This document shows positions 7,318 through 15,119 of a DNA stretch of 64,000 nt, one piece after another (the stretch's first letter is position 1; the number at the start of each line of letters is the position of its first letter). Below the pieces are notes generated by a model. The model made no database searches. It was given only the letters and a program-made list of their open reading frames with translations, and was not told the origin of the DNA. The stretch is taken from assembly GCF_000956465.1 (NCBI RefSeq), contig NZ_JYJA01000020.1, forward strand, positions 1 to 64,000, given 5' to 3'. The position numbers and the translations under genes are program-made. This DNA is from Microbacterium trichothecenolyticum (GTDB taxonomy: Bacteria; Actinomycetota; Actinomycetes; Actinomycetales; Microbacteriaceae).

Positions 7318-9386
7318 CCCCGAACTGGATCACCACGGCCGTCGAGCGCGCGCGCTCGACCCGGCCCGTCACGTGGCTGACGCTGATCGGCGTGCTGCTG
7401 CTGCCCGTCGTCATCGGCGGCATCCTGGTGGCCGCGCTGTACAACCCCGTGGAGCGGCTCGACAACCTGACCGCCGCCGTCGTGAACGAGGACGAGCCGG
7501 TCACCGTCGACGGGCAGCTGGTGCCGCTCGGCCGCCAGCTCACCGCCGGGCTCGTCGAGGGCTCGGACGAGCTCGACAGCAACCTCACCTGGACGCTCTC
7601 GAACGCGGATGACGCGGCCGCTGGCCTCGCCGACGGCACCTACGCCGCCGTCATCACGATCCCCGAGAACTTCACGGCCGCCGCCCTGTCGACCCGCCCG
7701 GGCGAGACGCCGGAGCAGGCCACGATCGAGGTGACGACGCCTCCCGACAGCCTCATCGTGGACGACGCCATCACGGCGCAGGTCGCCTCCGCCGCCGCCT
7801 CGACCATGGGCACGCAGCTGTCGACCGTGTACCTCGAGAACGTCTTCCTCGGGTTCACAACGCTGGGCGACCAGCTCGGCACCGCCGCCGACGGTGCGCA
7901 GCAGCTCGCCGACGGCGCGACCCAGGCCGCCGACGGCGCGGCTCAGCTGCCCGACGGCATCTCGCAGATCGCCGACGGCAACGAGCAGCTGGCAAGCGGG
8001 GCCTCGCAGCTCGCCAGTGGCGCCGGACAGATCGCGGGCGGGGCGACCTCGCTGCAGTCCGGGCTGACCACGATCGCGAGCAAGACGCGTGAAGCCTCAG
8101 CTGGTGCGCAGCAGATCGCCGACGGCGTGAACGCCGGGGCTTCGACCCTTGAGCAGACCGGGGTCGTTCCCACCACCGTGTCGGATTACCTCGACGTCGC
8201 GGCTGCAAGCACCGTCACGACAGCAACCGACATCGGGAAACAGGCGGCGGCGCTGCAGCAGCTCTCGGCAGAGTGCACGCCGTCCGATTCGGGCTTCTGC
8301 ATCCGCCTGGCGAACGCGGCGGCCGGAACACTCGCGGCCGCCGGGCAGGCGGGCACCGCCGCGACGGATGCCGGCACCGCGGTGTACGTGCTCGACCAGT
8401 TCAACAAGAAAGCGACGGCAGAGTTCGCAACGCAGTTCCGCACCATCGGCACCGGCGTCGGCACGCTGGCGGGCGGCCTCACCCAGCTCGCCGGCGGCAT
8501 CGACCAGTCAGCGGCGGGCGCGGGGCAGCTGGCGACCGGCGTGACCGGCATCCAGAGCGGAGCGGACGGCCTCTCCGACGGCGCATCGCAGCTCGCCTCG
8601 GGCGCGACCCAGGCCGCCGACGGCGCCACGAGCCTCGCCGACGGCGTGGCCCAGCTCGCGGACGGCACCGGTGAGCTCGCGAGCGGACTGGCCACGGCAT
8701 CCGATTCCCTCCCGTCGTACACCGACGACCAAGCCACCGACCTCGCCACCGTGGTGGCGAACCCCGTGGAAGCGGAGGGCGTGGGCACGTCGCTGTTCGG
8801 CGCCTCCGCGATCCCGCTTCTCGCGACCCTCGCACTGTGGTTCGGCGGACTCGGCACCTTCGTCGCGTTGCAGGCCGTCTCGCGTCGCGCGCTCACGTCG
8901 CGCCAGCCCTCGGCGCTGCTCGCGCTGCGCTCGTTCGCCCCGGCGGCGGCGCTCGGCGCCGTGCAGGGCATGCTCGTGGCCGGCGTCGTGCAGCTCGCCG
9001 CGTCGTACGCGTGGGCGGACTGGTGGGTGTTCGCCCTGGTGGCGGTCGTCGCCGGCATCGCGTTCGCCGCGGTGAACCAGGCCCTGATCGCCGTGTTCGG
9101 CGGTGCCGGGCGATGGATCGCCGCACTGATCGGCGTGTTCGCCGTCGCGACCGGCGTCGTCTCGACGGTGCCCGGTGTGCTCTCGAGCGTCGCGGCCCTG
9201 CTGCCCACCGGGCCCGCCTACAACGGGATGCTCGCCGCCCTCACCTCGGCGTCGGGACTCGGCGCCGCGATCGCCGGCCTGGTGGTGTGGACCGTGCTCG
9301 GCCTCGGCGCCACGATCCTCGCGGTGGCGCGCCGGCGCAGCACGTCGGCGAGAGCGCTGCTGAAGGCGGCCCCCGTCACCGCCTGA
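7314..9386 (+). CDS. YhgE/Pip family membrane protein
   Basis: 690 residues. An N-terminal membrane helix (about 18-42) and a YhgE N-domain (VVNEDEPVTVDGQLVPLGRQLTAGLV) are followed by a long extracytoplasmic region. This is built from repeats of a short unit of the form LADGATQAADGA, QLASGASQLASGAG (about residues 185-265 and 385-465). Such repeats are predicted to make an extended coiled or beta structure. The C-terminal 190 residues hold about six membrane helices related to ABC-2 type permeases. The start overlaps the upstream MMPL stop (ATGA), so the two products are made together. YhgE/Pip proteins are phage receptors or accessory factors for export in Gram-positives; here a joint export complex with the MMPL protein is inferred. 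Confidence 0.88.
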   Translation: MTPNWITTAVERARSTRPVTWLTLIGVLLLPVVIGGILVAALYNPVERLDNLTAAVVNEDEPVTVDGQLVPLGRQLTAGLVEGSDELDSNLTWTLSNADDAAAGLADGTYAAVITIPENFTAAALSTRPGETPEQATIEVTTPPDSLIVDDAITAQVASAAASTMGTQLSTVYLENVFLGFTTLGDQLGTAADGAQQLADGATQAADGAAQLPDGISQIADGNEQLASGASQLASGAGQIAGGATSLQSGLTTIASKTREASAGAQQIADGVNAGASTLEQTGVVPTTVSDYLDVAAASTVTTATDIGKQAAALQQLSAECTPSDSGFCIRLANAAAGTLAAAGQAGTAATDAGTAVYVLDQFNKKATAEFATQFRTIGTGVGTLAGGLTQLAGGIDQSAAGAGQLATGVTGIQSGADGLSDGASQLASGATQAADGATSLADGVAQLADGTGELASGLATASDSLPSYTDDQATDLATVVANPVEAEGVGTSLFGASAIPLLATLALWFGGLGTFVALQAVSRRALTSRQPSALLALRSFAPAAALGAVQGMLVAGVVQLAASYAWADWWVFALVAVVAGIAFAAVNQALIAVFGGAGRWIAALIGVFAVATGVVSTVPGVLSSVAALLPTGPAYNGMLAALTSASGLGAAIAGLVVWTVLGLGATILAVARRRSTSARALLKAAPVTA

Positions 9387-9395
9387 CCCGCGCGT

Positions 9396-9433
9396 CGACG
9401 GAGCCCGGCCGCCTCGCGGGCGGGGCTCCGTCG
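9396..9433 (+). terminator. Hairpin after the MMPL-YhgE operon
   Basis: 11-bp perfect stem CGACGGAGCCC (9396-9406) with its complement at 9423-9433 and a GC-rich loop that can itself pair. It lies 10 nt after the stop codon of the YhgE-like gene. Confidence 0.7.
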
Positions 9434-9447
9434 CGTTCCGGCGCCTC

Positions 9448-9480
9448 GGCCGATCGGCCCGAGATCCCGGCCGATCGGCC
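9448..9480. promoter_or_regulatory. Twin perfect palindromes GGCCGATCGGCC upstream of the nitroreductase
   Basis: Two copies of the 12-bp palindrome GGCCGATCGGCC at 9448-9459 and 9469-9480, exactly 21 bp apart (two helical turns). The start codon at 9519 is 38 nt downstream of the second copy. The spacing on one face of the helix suggests a cooperative operator; the binding protein is unknown and not obviously encoded nearby. Confidence 0.5.
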
Positions 9481-9518
9481 GATTGCCCCCGCGAAGGTGG
9501 CGCGTCAGGATCGGAGGC

Positions 9519-10013
9519 ATGAACGCTCCAGGGTCCGCTCCGCGTCCGACCGGGCAGCCGCACGACCCCGCCCGGATCCCGCCGCGCTGGTTCATCCGCA
9601 CCGCGTGGGTCGTTCATCGCGGGCTGTACCGGGTGACCGGCGGACGCGTGGGGCTGCGGCATCCGTCCCCCACCGTCTACGGGATGATGCGCCTGCACAC
9701 CGTCGGACGCCGGTCGGGCAGCCCGCGCGTCGCGATCGTCGGGTACTTCGAGGACGGCCCCGATCTCGTCACCCTCGCGATGAACGGGTGGGGCGATCCG
9801 CCGCCGGCGTGGTGGCTGAACCTCAAGGCCCGGCCCGCGGCATCCGTCAACCTTCCCGACGGCACGCGCGCGGTGCTCGCCCACGAGGCGACGGGTGCGG
9901 AGCGCGAGCGGTTGTGGGCCGTGTGGCGCACCCTCGAGGGCGACGCGGACCTGGACGCCTACGCGGCGCTGCGCAGCCGCGAGACCCCGGTCGTGGTGCT
10001 CGCTCCGGCGTGA
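9519..10013 (+). CDS. Nitroreductase family deazaflavin-dependent (DDN-like) oxidoreductase
   Basis: 164 residues of the split beta-barrel F420-binding fold related to mycobacterial Ddn. Landmarks are LHTVGRRSGSPRVAIVGYFEDG (about residues 65-86) and NGWGDPPPAWWLNLKARPAASV (about 95-116). The GRRSG segment and the W-x-x-N-L-K/A motif contact F420 in this family. The ATG at 9519 is preferred over an upstream one because of AGGA at 9507-9510. It is a single gene with two palindromes just upstream. Together with the LLM oxidoreductases it indicates that the host makes F420. The physiological substrate cannot be read from the sequence. Confidence 0.85.
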   Translation: MNAPGSAPRPTGQPHDPARIPPRWFIRTAWVVHRGLYRVTGGRVGLRHPSPTVYGMMRLHTVGRRSGSPRVAIVGYFEDGPDLVTLAMNGWGDPPPAWWLNLKARPAASVNLPDGTRAVLAHEATGAERERLWAVWRTLEGDADLDAYAALRSRETPVVVLAPA

Positions 10014-10067
10014 CGGACGAGGAACGCGGTCGGCTCGGGCCTGCACCGCGACGGATGCTCGCCGGCT

Positions 10068-11144
10068 TCAGTTCAGGCCGGAGTAGGCGTGGAGGCCCTT
10101 GAAGAACATGTTGACGATCGTGAAGTTGAAGATCACCGCGGTGAAGCCGATGATCGACAGCCACGCCGAGCGCGAGCCGCGCCAGCCGCGCGTGGCCCGT
10201 GCGTGGATATACCCGGCGTAGAGGACCCAGATCACGAAGGTCCAGACTTCCTTGGTGTCGAAGCCCCAGTAGCGGCCCCACGCGTCGTTGGCCCAGATGG
10301 AGCCGGCGATGAGCGTGAAGGTCCAGAAGATGAAGCCGAGGATCGCGAAGCGGTAGGCCAGCGACTCGAGCGCCTCGGCGCTCGGGAGCGTCTTGAGGAA
10401 GCCCGGTCCGGTCTTCGCGGTGCCGGATGCCCCGCCCTCCGCCTTCGCGAGAGCCGCGATCCTCGTCTCGCGCCGGGCCTGCATGAGCTGCAGCACCGAG
10501 AGGCCGAAGGCGAGGGCGAACAGCGCCGTCGCGAGGGAGGCGACGAAGACGTGGATGACGAGCCACACCGACTTCAGCGGGTCCATGAGGGGCACGATGT
10601 CGGTGTAGAACCAGATGGCCGTGCCACCCAGCAGCACCACCACCAGGCCCGTGATGAAGGTGCCGAGGAATCGCAGGTCGTACCGGAAGAGCACGCCGAG
10701 GTACACCGCGACGATCAGCAGCGTGCCGGTGAGGGCGAACTCGTACATGTTCGACCACGGCACGCGCCCCGCCGCGATGCCGCGGGTGACGTCGCCGCCG
10801 AGGTGGAAGAGGAAGCCGAGCACCGTCAGCGACGTGCCGATGCGGGCCCACACGAGTCGCGCGCGCTTGCCGACCGGGGCGTTGAGCGCCTCTTCGGACG
10901 CCGTCTCCTGCGCGCGCATCTGCTCGATGATCCCGACACGCGAGCCGCCGCCGGCGCCGCCGGCGGCGACGAGTTCGCGCTCGCGCGCGATCTTGGCCGC
11001 GGCATCCTTCGCGTCCACGGCGACGGCACCGCGACGGGCCAGGTCGACCGCGTACGCGATGAACGCGAGGGCGTAGATCGCGATGGCCGTCCAGACCAGC
11101 AGCACCGAGACCGAGTCGAGGGTGAGGGGGGAGGCGTCGGGCAT
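10068..11144 (-). CDS. ccsB: Cytochrome c biogenesis protein CcsB/CcsA (ResC-type)
   Basis: 358-residue integral membrane heme-handling subunit of System II cytochrome c maturation, which passes heme to ResB and apocytochrome outside the membrane. About eight membrane segments are visible. The WWD-type heme motif is in WGRYWGFDTKEVWTF (about residue 287 on), and conserved histidines occur in LFHLGGD, VIHVFVA and YIHARATRG. The N-terminal soluble stretch (residues 35-85) between the first two helices is charged. It begins 5 nt downstream of the resB stop, with AGGA as ribosome binding site, and is the last gene of the five-gene operon. Confidence 0.92.
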   Translation of the reverse strand: MPDASPLTLDSVSVLLVWTAIAIYALAFIAYAVDLARRGAVAVDAKDAAAKIARERELVAAGGAGGGSRVGIIEQMRAQETASEEALNAPVGKRARLVWARIGTSLTVLGFLFHLGGDVTRGIAAGRVPWSNMYEFALTGTLLIVAVYLGVLFRYDLRFLGTFITGLVVVLLGGTAIWFYTDIVPLMDPLKSVWLVIHVFVASLATALFALAFGLSVLQLMQARRETRIAALAKAEGGASGTAKTGPGFLKTLPSAEALESLAYRFAILGFIFWTFTLIAGSIWANDAWGRYWGFDTKEVWTFVIWVLYAGYIHARATRGWRGSRSAWLSIIGFTAVIFNFTIVNMFFKGLHAYSGLN

Positions 11145-11149
11145 GGTCC

Positions 11150-12880
11150 TCAGTCTACGTCGGGGGTGGATTCGGGCTTCGTGGGGGGCTCGCCAGCGGG
11201 AGCGGGGTCGGCGAGCGAGGCGAGGTGGCGCTGGGCGAACTGCTCGAGCGCGCCGTCGAGCGCAGGGTCCTCGCCGCGCGCAAGACCGGCGTATTCGAGG
11301 TGCACGGTGTGGCCCTGACGCGTCGCCTTGACCCACATGCGGCGACGCGGCACGAAGAGCGCGGCGAGCAGGCCGGCCGTCGCGAGCACGGCGAACACCA
11401 GCACCCACGTCGCCGCGGCGTCGCGATGGATCGAGAGCGACACGTACCGCTTGACCGAGTCCTGGAAGCCGGCCGCCTCCGGTGTCTCGTTCTCGAAGGT
11501 GATCGTGCCGAGGCCGTCCGGAAGGTCGACGGTGTCGCCGGGCTTCAGCTCGAGCGAGTCAGTGCCCGAATCGCCTCCGGCGAGCTGGGTCATCTCGCTC
11601 GGGTCGAGCGTGTACACCGACTTGGGCACGCCGCCGTCGATGCCGAGGTCGCCGGCGTAGACCCAGAAGGTGAGCATCGGGTACTCGAGGTCGCCGTACA
11701 CCGAGGTGTAGGCGCCGTTCGTGAGCTCCTGCGCGGTGGGATAGAAGAAGCCCACGAGGCCCACCTGCTCACGGAGGCCGTCCGGCACCTTCACGACGCC
11801 CTGCGAGGTCATGTTGTTGTCCTGCGGCAGGAACGGGACGGACTCCGAGAAGACCACGTCACCGTCGCTGTTTCGGATGGTGATGGTCGGTGCATAGCCG
11901 TTGCCCATCAGGTACACCTTGTCGCCGGCGATCTGCAGCGGGTGGTTGACGCGCACCTCACCCGCCTCGGCATCGGCGTCGGGGAACTGCGTCGTCAGGT
12001 GCGCGACGAAGTCGCCGGCCTGCCCCGCGCCCTTCGCACCGGGGGTGACGTAGGAGAGCGAGAACTCGTCGAGCGTCAGCGCGTAGGGCTGGAGGGCGTC
12101 CTCGTCGACGAACCGGCCGGGATTGAACGACGTGTAGTCGAGCATCGTGTTCACCCAGGTGCGGCCCTCGATGATGACCGTCTGCCCGGTATAGGTGAAT
12201 CCGCCGCCGATGCCGACCGCGAGCAGCACGCCGACCAGCGCGGCGTGGAACACCAGGTTGCCGGTCTCGCGAAGGTACCCGCGCTCCGCGGACACCGACA
12301 GCGACGTCGCGCCGTCGTAGCGGGCGACACGGTACCCGGCCTTGCGCAGCTGCTGCTGCGCCGCCTCGATCGCGGTCGCGGCGGCGGCCGCGGCATCCGT
12401 GTCGTCCTGGAACTCGAGGATCTCGGAGCGGTGCGCGTCCAGGCGAGCCAGTCGGGCGGGCGTGCGCGGCGGCTGCGCGCGCATCGCCTTGTAGTGGTGC
12501 TTGGTGCGCGGGATGACGCAGCCCACGAGCGAGACGAACAGCAGGATGTAGATCGCCGAGAACCACGGCGACGTGTACACGTCGAACAGGCTCAGTTTGT
12601 CGAGCACCGGCGCGAGATCCGCGTTGTCGACGAAGTACTGGCGCACGCCGTTGGGGTCGGCGCTGCGCTGCGGCACGAGCGAGCCGGGCACGGCGGCGAT
12701 CGCGAGCAGCAGCAGGAGCACGAGCGCGGTGCGCATCGACGTGAGCTGACGCCAGCCCCAGCGCAGCCACCCGACGACGCCGAGCGCGCCCCCGCCGGCT
12801 GCTCCGCCTGTCGAAGCATCGGGTGCCGGGGAGTCGGCGTGATCGGAGGGCCTCAGCGGGTCGGTCACGTCGTCGGTCAC
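11150..12880 (-). CDS. resB: Cytochrome c biogenesis protein ResB (Ccs1)
   Basis: About 576 residues. Membrane helices occur at roughly residues 55-80 (RTALVLLLLLAIAAVPGSLVP), 110-135 and 190-215. A large periplasmic-side domain follows (LDEFSLSYVTPGAKG, VNHPLQIAGDKVYLMGNGYAP, the ResB core), and a last helix lies near residue 490 (WVLVFAVLATAGLLAALFVP). The GTG at 12880 is chosen because GGAAGG sits 4 nt before it, whereas the upstream in-frame GTG at 12916 would overlap ccdA and lacks a site. ResB works with CcsB to attach heme to c-type cytochromes. The acidic, low-complexity N-terminus is common in actinobacterial ResB. Confidence 0.92.
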   Translation of the reverse strand: MTDDVTDPLRPSDHADSPAPDASTGGAAGGGALGVVGWLRWGWRQLTSMRTALVLLLLLAIAAVPGSLVPQRSADPNGVRQYFVDNADLAPVLDKLSLFDVYTSPWFSAIYILLFVSLVGCVIPRTKHHYKAMRAQPPRTPARLARLDAHRSEILEFQDDTDAAAAAATAIEAAQQQLRKAGYRVARYDGATSLSVSAERGYLRETGNLVFHAALVGVLLAVGIGGGFTYTGQTVIIEGRTWVNTMLDYTSFNPGRFVDEDALQPYALTLDEFSLSYVTPGAKGAGQAGDFVAHLTTQFPDADAEAGEVRVNHPLQIAGDKVYLMGNGYAPTITIRNSDGDVVFSESVPFLPQDNNMTSQGVVKVPDGLREQVGLVGFFYPTAQELTNGAYTSVYGDLEYPMLTFWVYAGDLGIDGGVPKSVYTLDPSEMTQLAGGDSGTDSLELKPGDTVDLPDGLGTITFENETPEAAGFQDSVKRYVSLSIHRDAAATWVLVFAVLATAGLLAALFVPRRRMWVKATRQGHTVHLEYAGLARGEDPALDGALEQFAQRHLASLADPAPAGEPPTKPESTPDVD

Positions 12881-12896
12881 AGAGCCTTCCGGAGCA

Positions 12897-13781
12897 TCAG
12901 AGCGGGGCCGGGACACTGGCGAACACCCCCTGGAGCTGGGCCATCACGGCGGTCCAGACGCCGGTCACCATGAGCAGGCCCAGCACGATGAGCACCGCGC
13001 CGCCGATGAGGTTGACGACGCGGATGTGGCGCCGCACGAACGACACCGAGCGCGTCGCCCACCTGAATCCCAGCGTGAGGAGCAGAAAGGGGATGCCGAG
13101 CCCCAGCGAGTACGCCACACCCAGGAGCGCCGCGCGGGCGGCCGAGCCGGAGTCGAACGCCATCGTGAGGATCACGGCGAGGGTCGGGCCGATGCACGGC
13201 GCCCAGCCGATGCCGAGCGCGACGCCGAGGAGCGGTGCGCCGATGAGTCCGAGGTTGCCTCTCACCTGGGGCCGCGCGATGCGCTGAGCGAGGCCGAACC
13301 ACCCGATGAAGACGAGCCCCATCGCGATGATGACGACACCGAGGACGCGGGTGATGAGGTCCTGGTACTCGAGCAGGAAGCGCCCGAGTGTGCCGCCGAG
13401 CATCGCCATGCTGACGAAGACCACGGTGAACCCGGCGATGAACAGGAGCACGCCCAGCATGAGGCGCCCGCGGGCGGGCGCGTCACCGTCCCGACCGGCC
13501 TTCGCGGTCGTCGAGCGAGCGAGGGGCGCGGTCGTCGAGCGCGCTTGCGAGTCGAAACGCGGAGTCGACACGCGCCGACTGTCCGAGATGCCCTGGGCCG
13601 CAGCATCCGTTCCCACGGGAACCGGCGCGGGTCGCGGCGAGACCGCGCCGCCGATGAAGCCGAGGTACCCCGGAACGAGCGGCAGCACGCAGGGCGACAG
13701 GAAGGAGATGGCGCCGGCGAGGATCGCGATCGGGATCGCGATCAGGAGTGACCCGTCGGCGACGAGGGCGCCGATGTTCAC
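12897..13781 (-). CDS. ccdA: Cytochrome c biogenesis protein CcdA
   Basis: 294 residues, six membrane helices. It carries reducing equivalents across the membrane to the thioredoxin-like TlpA that keeps apocytochrome heme-site cysteines reduced. The conserved half-sites are FLSPCVLPLVPGYLG (about residues 25-39) and GIGWAPCIGPTLAVI (about 190-204). Between helix 1 and helix 2 there is an unusually long loop (about residues 45-105). It includes TPRFDSQARSTTAPLARSTT, which is the translation of a dispersed REP-like repeat. The GTG start overlaps the tlpA stop (GTGA). Confidence 0.92.
   Translation of the reverse strand: MNIGALVADGSLLIAIPIAILAGAISFLSPCVLPLVPGYLGFIGGAVSPRPAPVPVGTDAAAQGISDSRRVSTPRFDSQARSTTAPLARSTTAKAGRDGDAPARGRLMLGVLLFIAGFTVVFVSMAMLGGTLGRFLLEYQDLITRVLGVVIIAMGLVFIGWFGLAQRIARPQVRGNLGLIGAPLLGVALGIGWAPCIGPTLAVILTMAFDSGSAARAALLGVAYSLGLGIPFLLLTLGFRWATRSVSFVRRHIRVVNLIGGAVLIVLGLLMVTGVWTAVMAQLQGVFASVPAPL
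13529..13559. repeat. REP-like repeat copy 2, inside ccdA
   Basis: 31-bp complement of the repeat at 3597-3627 with two substitutions. A partial extra copy (GGTCGTCGAGCGAGCGAG) lies beside it at 13506-13523. It is read through in-frame in the loop between the first two CcdA helices and adds residues such as RFDSQARSTT. Confidence 0.8.
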
Positions 13782-14428
13782 GACTCCTCCAGGGCGTCGC
13801 GCACGATGGTCTCGAGGATCGATGCCTCTTCGATCTGACCGACAAGGCGGGCGGCGACGCGGCCGTGCTTGTCGAGCACGATCGTGACGGGCACCGCGTT
13901 GAGCGGGGTCTCCCCCGCGAACGCGAGCTTGATCGAGCCGTCCTCGGTCGCCAGGGCGCTGGGGTACGCCACGCCGTACTTCTCGGCGAACGCCTGGGAC
14001 GCCGCGGCGCCGTCGTACAGGTTCACCCCGAGGAACGAGACGCCCTGGCCCTGGAACTCCGCGTCGACCGCGGCCAGCTCCGGGGCCTCGACGCGGCACG
14101 GCGCGCAGCCGGCGTACCAGAAGTTCACGACGAGCACGTCGCCCGCGTAGTCGGCGCTCGAGGTCGTGCCGCCGGTGTCGAGCACGCCCTCGAACTCGAC
14201 CGGTTCGGTGCGATCGGCGGCCGGGATCTCGACGACGCGGAAGCCGTCGGCCGCGACGAAGCCCTTGTTGTCGCCCGAGCGGTACTGCTCGGCGAGGGGG
14301 TCGCTCGTGCACGCGGCGAGACCGGAGATCAGCCCGACGACGAGGAGAGCGGATGCCGCCGCCCGCAGTCGCGCGCCGCGCGCGGGGCGCTTCGACTCGC
14401 GCGCTCGCTCAACGACCCGCTGAGTCAT
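13778..14428 (-). CDS. TlpA/ResA-like thiol-disulfide oxidoreductase (lipoprotein)
   Basis: 216 residues. A lipoprotein signal (SALLVVGLISGLAAC, lipobox Cys near residue 40) anchors a thioredoxin-fold domain outside the membrane. The redox motif is CAPC at residues 108 and 111 within VVNFWYAGCAPC, followed by FLGVNLYDG and the cis-Pro region (LNAVPVTIVLDKHG). It reduces apocytochrome c cysteines using electrons from CcdA. The start at 14428 overlaps the upstream phosphatase stop (ATGA). That start places a REP-like repeat inside the coding sequence, giving the N-terminal residues VVERARESKRP ahead of the signal hydrophobic core. Confidence 0.9.
   Translation of the reverse strand: MTQRVVERARESKRPARGARLRAAASALLVVGLISGLAACTSDPLAEQYRSGDNKGFVAADGFRVVEIPAADRTEPVEFEGVLDTGGTTSSADYAGDVLVVNFWYAGCAPCRVEAPELAAVDAEFQGQGVSFLGVNLYDGAAASQAFAEKYGVAYPSALATEDGSIKLAFAGETPLNAVPVTIVLDKHGRVAARLVGQIEEASILETIVRDALEES
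14388..14419. repeat. REP-like repeat copy 3, inside tlpA
   Basis: Related to the copies at 3597 and 13529, with CGACTCGCGCGCTCGCTCAA as its core. It encodes residues about 4-14 of the TlpA-like protein if translation starts at the coupled ATG (14428). Confidence 0.7.
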
Positions 14429-15054
14429 ACCGCCCCCACATCCACTGCGCCGGCCGTCGACGCCGGTTCGGCGTAGGCGGTCTCGGTCCATTTGCCGTCG
14501 ACCATCTCGAAGCTCGTCACGCTCGACAGCGCGCAACGTCGCGCGCGGGGGTCGTGCCGGAGCGGGAGCCCGGCGACCGCGAGGTGGGTGATCCAGATCG
14601 GGAGCTGGTGCGACACGATGACGACGTCGCCCGAGTCCGCAGCATCCCATGCGTGCGTCATCGCCGAGTTCATACGGCCCACGACGTCCGCATACGGCTC
14701 GCCCCAGCTCGGCAGCGCCGGCTTGCGGAGGTGTCGCCAGTTCCAGGGATTGACGAGTGCCCGCGCCATGCGCTTGCCCTCGAAGACGTTGGTCGGCTCG
14801 ATCACGCGCTCGTCGAGGAGGGGCTGGAGGCCGAAGATCTCGGTGAAGGGCTCGGCCGACTCCTGCGTGCGCTCCAGCGGCGAGCACACGAGCGCCGACA
14901 CGGGACGGTCGAGCGACTTGATGTACTCGGCGGCCTGCCGGGCCATGTGACGGCCGTCGGCGCTCAGCCGGTATCCGGGGAGTCGCCCGTAGAGCACGCG
15001 GGCAGGATTGTGGACCTCCCCGTGGCGCACGAGATGAAGGCGAGCGGCGGGCAC
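14425..15054 (-). CDS. Histidine phosphatase family protein
   Basis: 209 residues of the phosphoglycerate mutase-like fold. LVRHGEV at residues 8-14 carries the phospho-accepting His with its RHG context. ALVCSPLERTQESAEP and VVIVSHQLPIWI supply the second Arg/His pair. It heads the cytochrome c maturation operon and its stop overlaps the tlpA-like start by 4 nt. The same order (PGM-like, TlpA, CcdA, ResB, CcsB) is known from mycobacteria (Rv0525-Rv0529), so the link is conserved, though its biochemical meaning is not. Substrate unknown. Confidence 0.88.
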   Translation of the reverse strand: MPAARLHLVRHGEVHNPARVLYGRLPGYRLSADGRHMARQAAEYIKSLDRPVSALVCSPLERTQESAEPFTEIFGLQPLLDERVIEPTNVFEGKRMARALVNPWNWRHLRKPALPSWGEPYADVVGRMNSAMTHAWDAADSGDVVIVSHQLPIWITHLAVAGLPLRHDPRARRCALSSVTSFEMVDGKWTETAYAEPASTAGAVDVGAV

Positions 15055-15119
15055 CGGCCCAGTCTACGTGGGGGTCCTCTGTGGACCGGCTGAGCGTTCT
15101 CCCAGCTTCGGCGCCCGCC

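Noticed and set aside
7860..8700. Repetitive DNA in the YhgE-like gene that could suggest a CRISPR-like or VNTR array
   Set aside because: The repeats are imperfect codon-level repeats encoding LADGATQAADG-type units of the YhgE family; no constant direct repeat with unique spacers.
4170..9386. One 1738-residue plus-strand reading frame over the MMPL-YhgE region
   Set aside because: Only its last 690 codons (from 7314) are real; the first part is an Arg/Pro/His-rich out-of-frame shadow of the MMPL gene.
12881..12916. Upstream GTG (12916) as resB start
   Set aside because: It would overlap ccdA by 20 nt without a ribosome binding site; GTG at 12880 has GGAAGG 4 nt before it.
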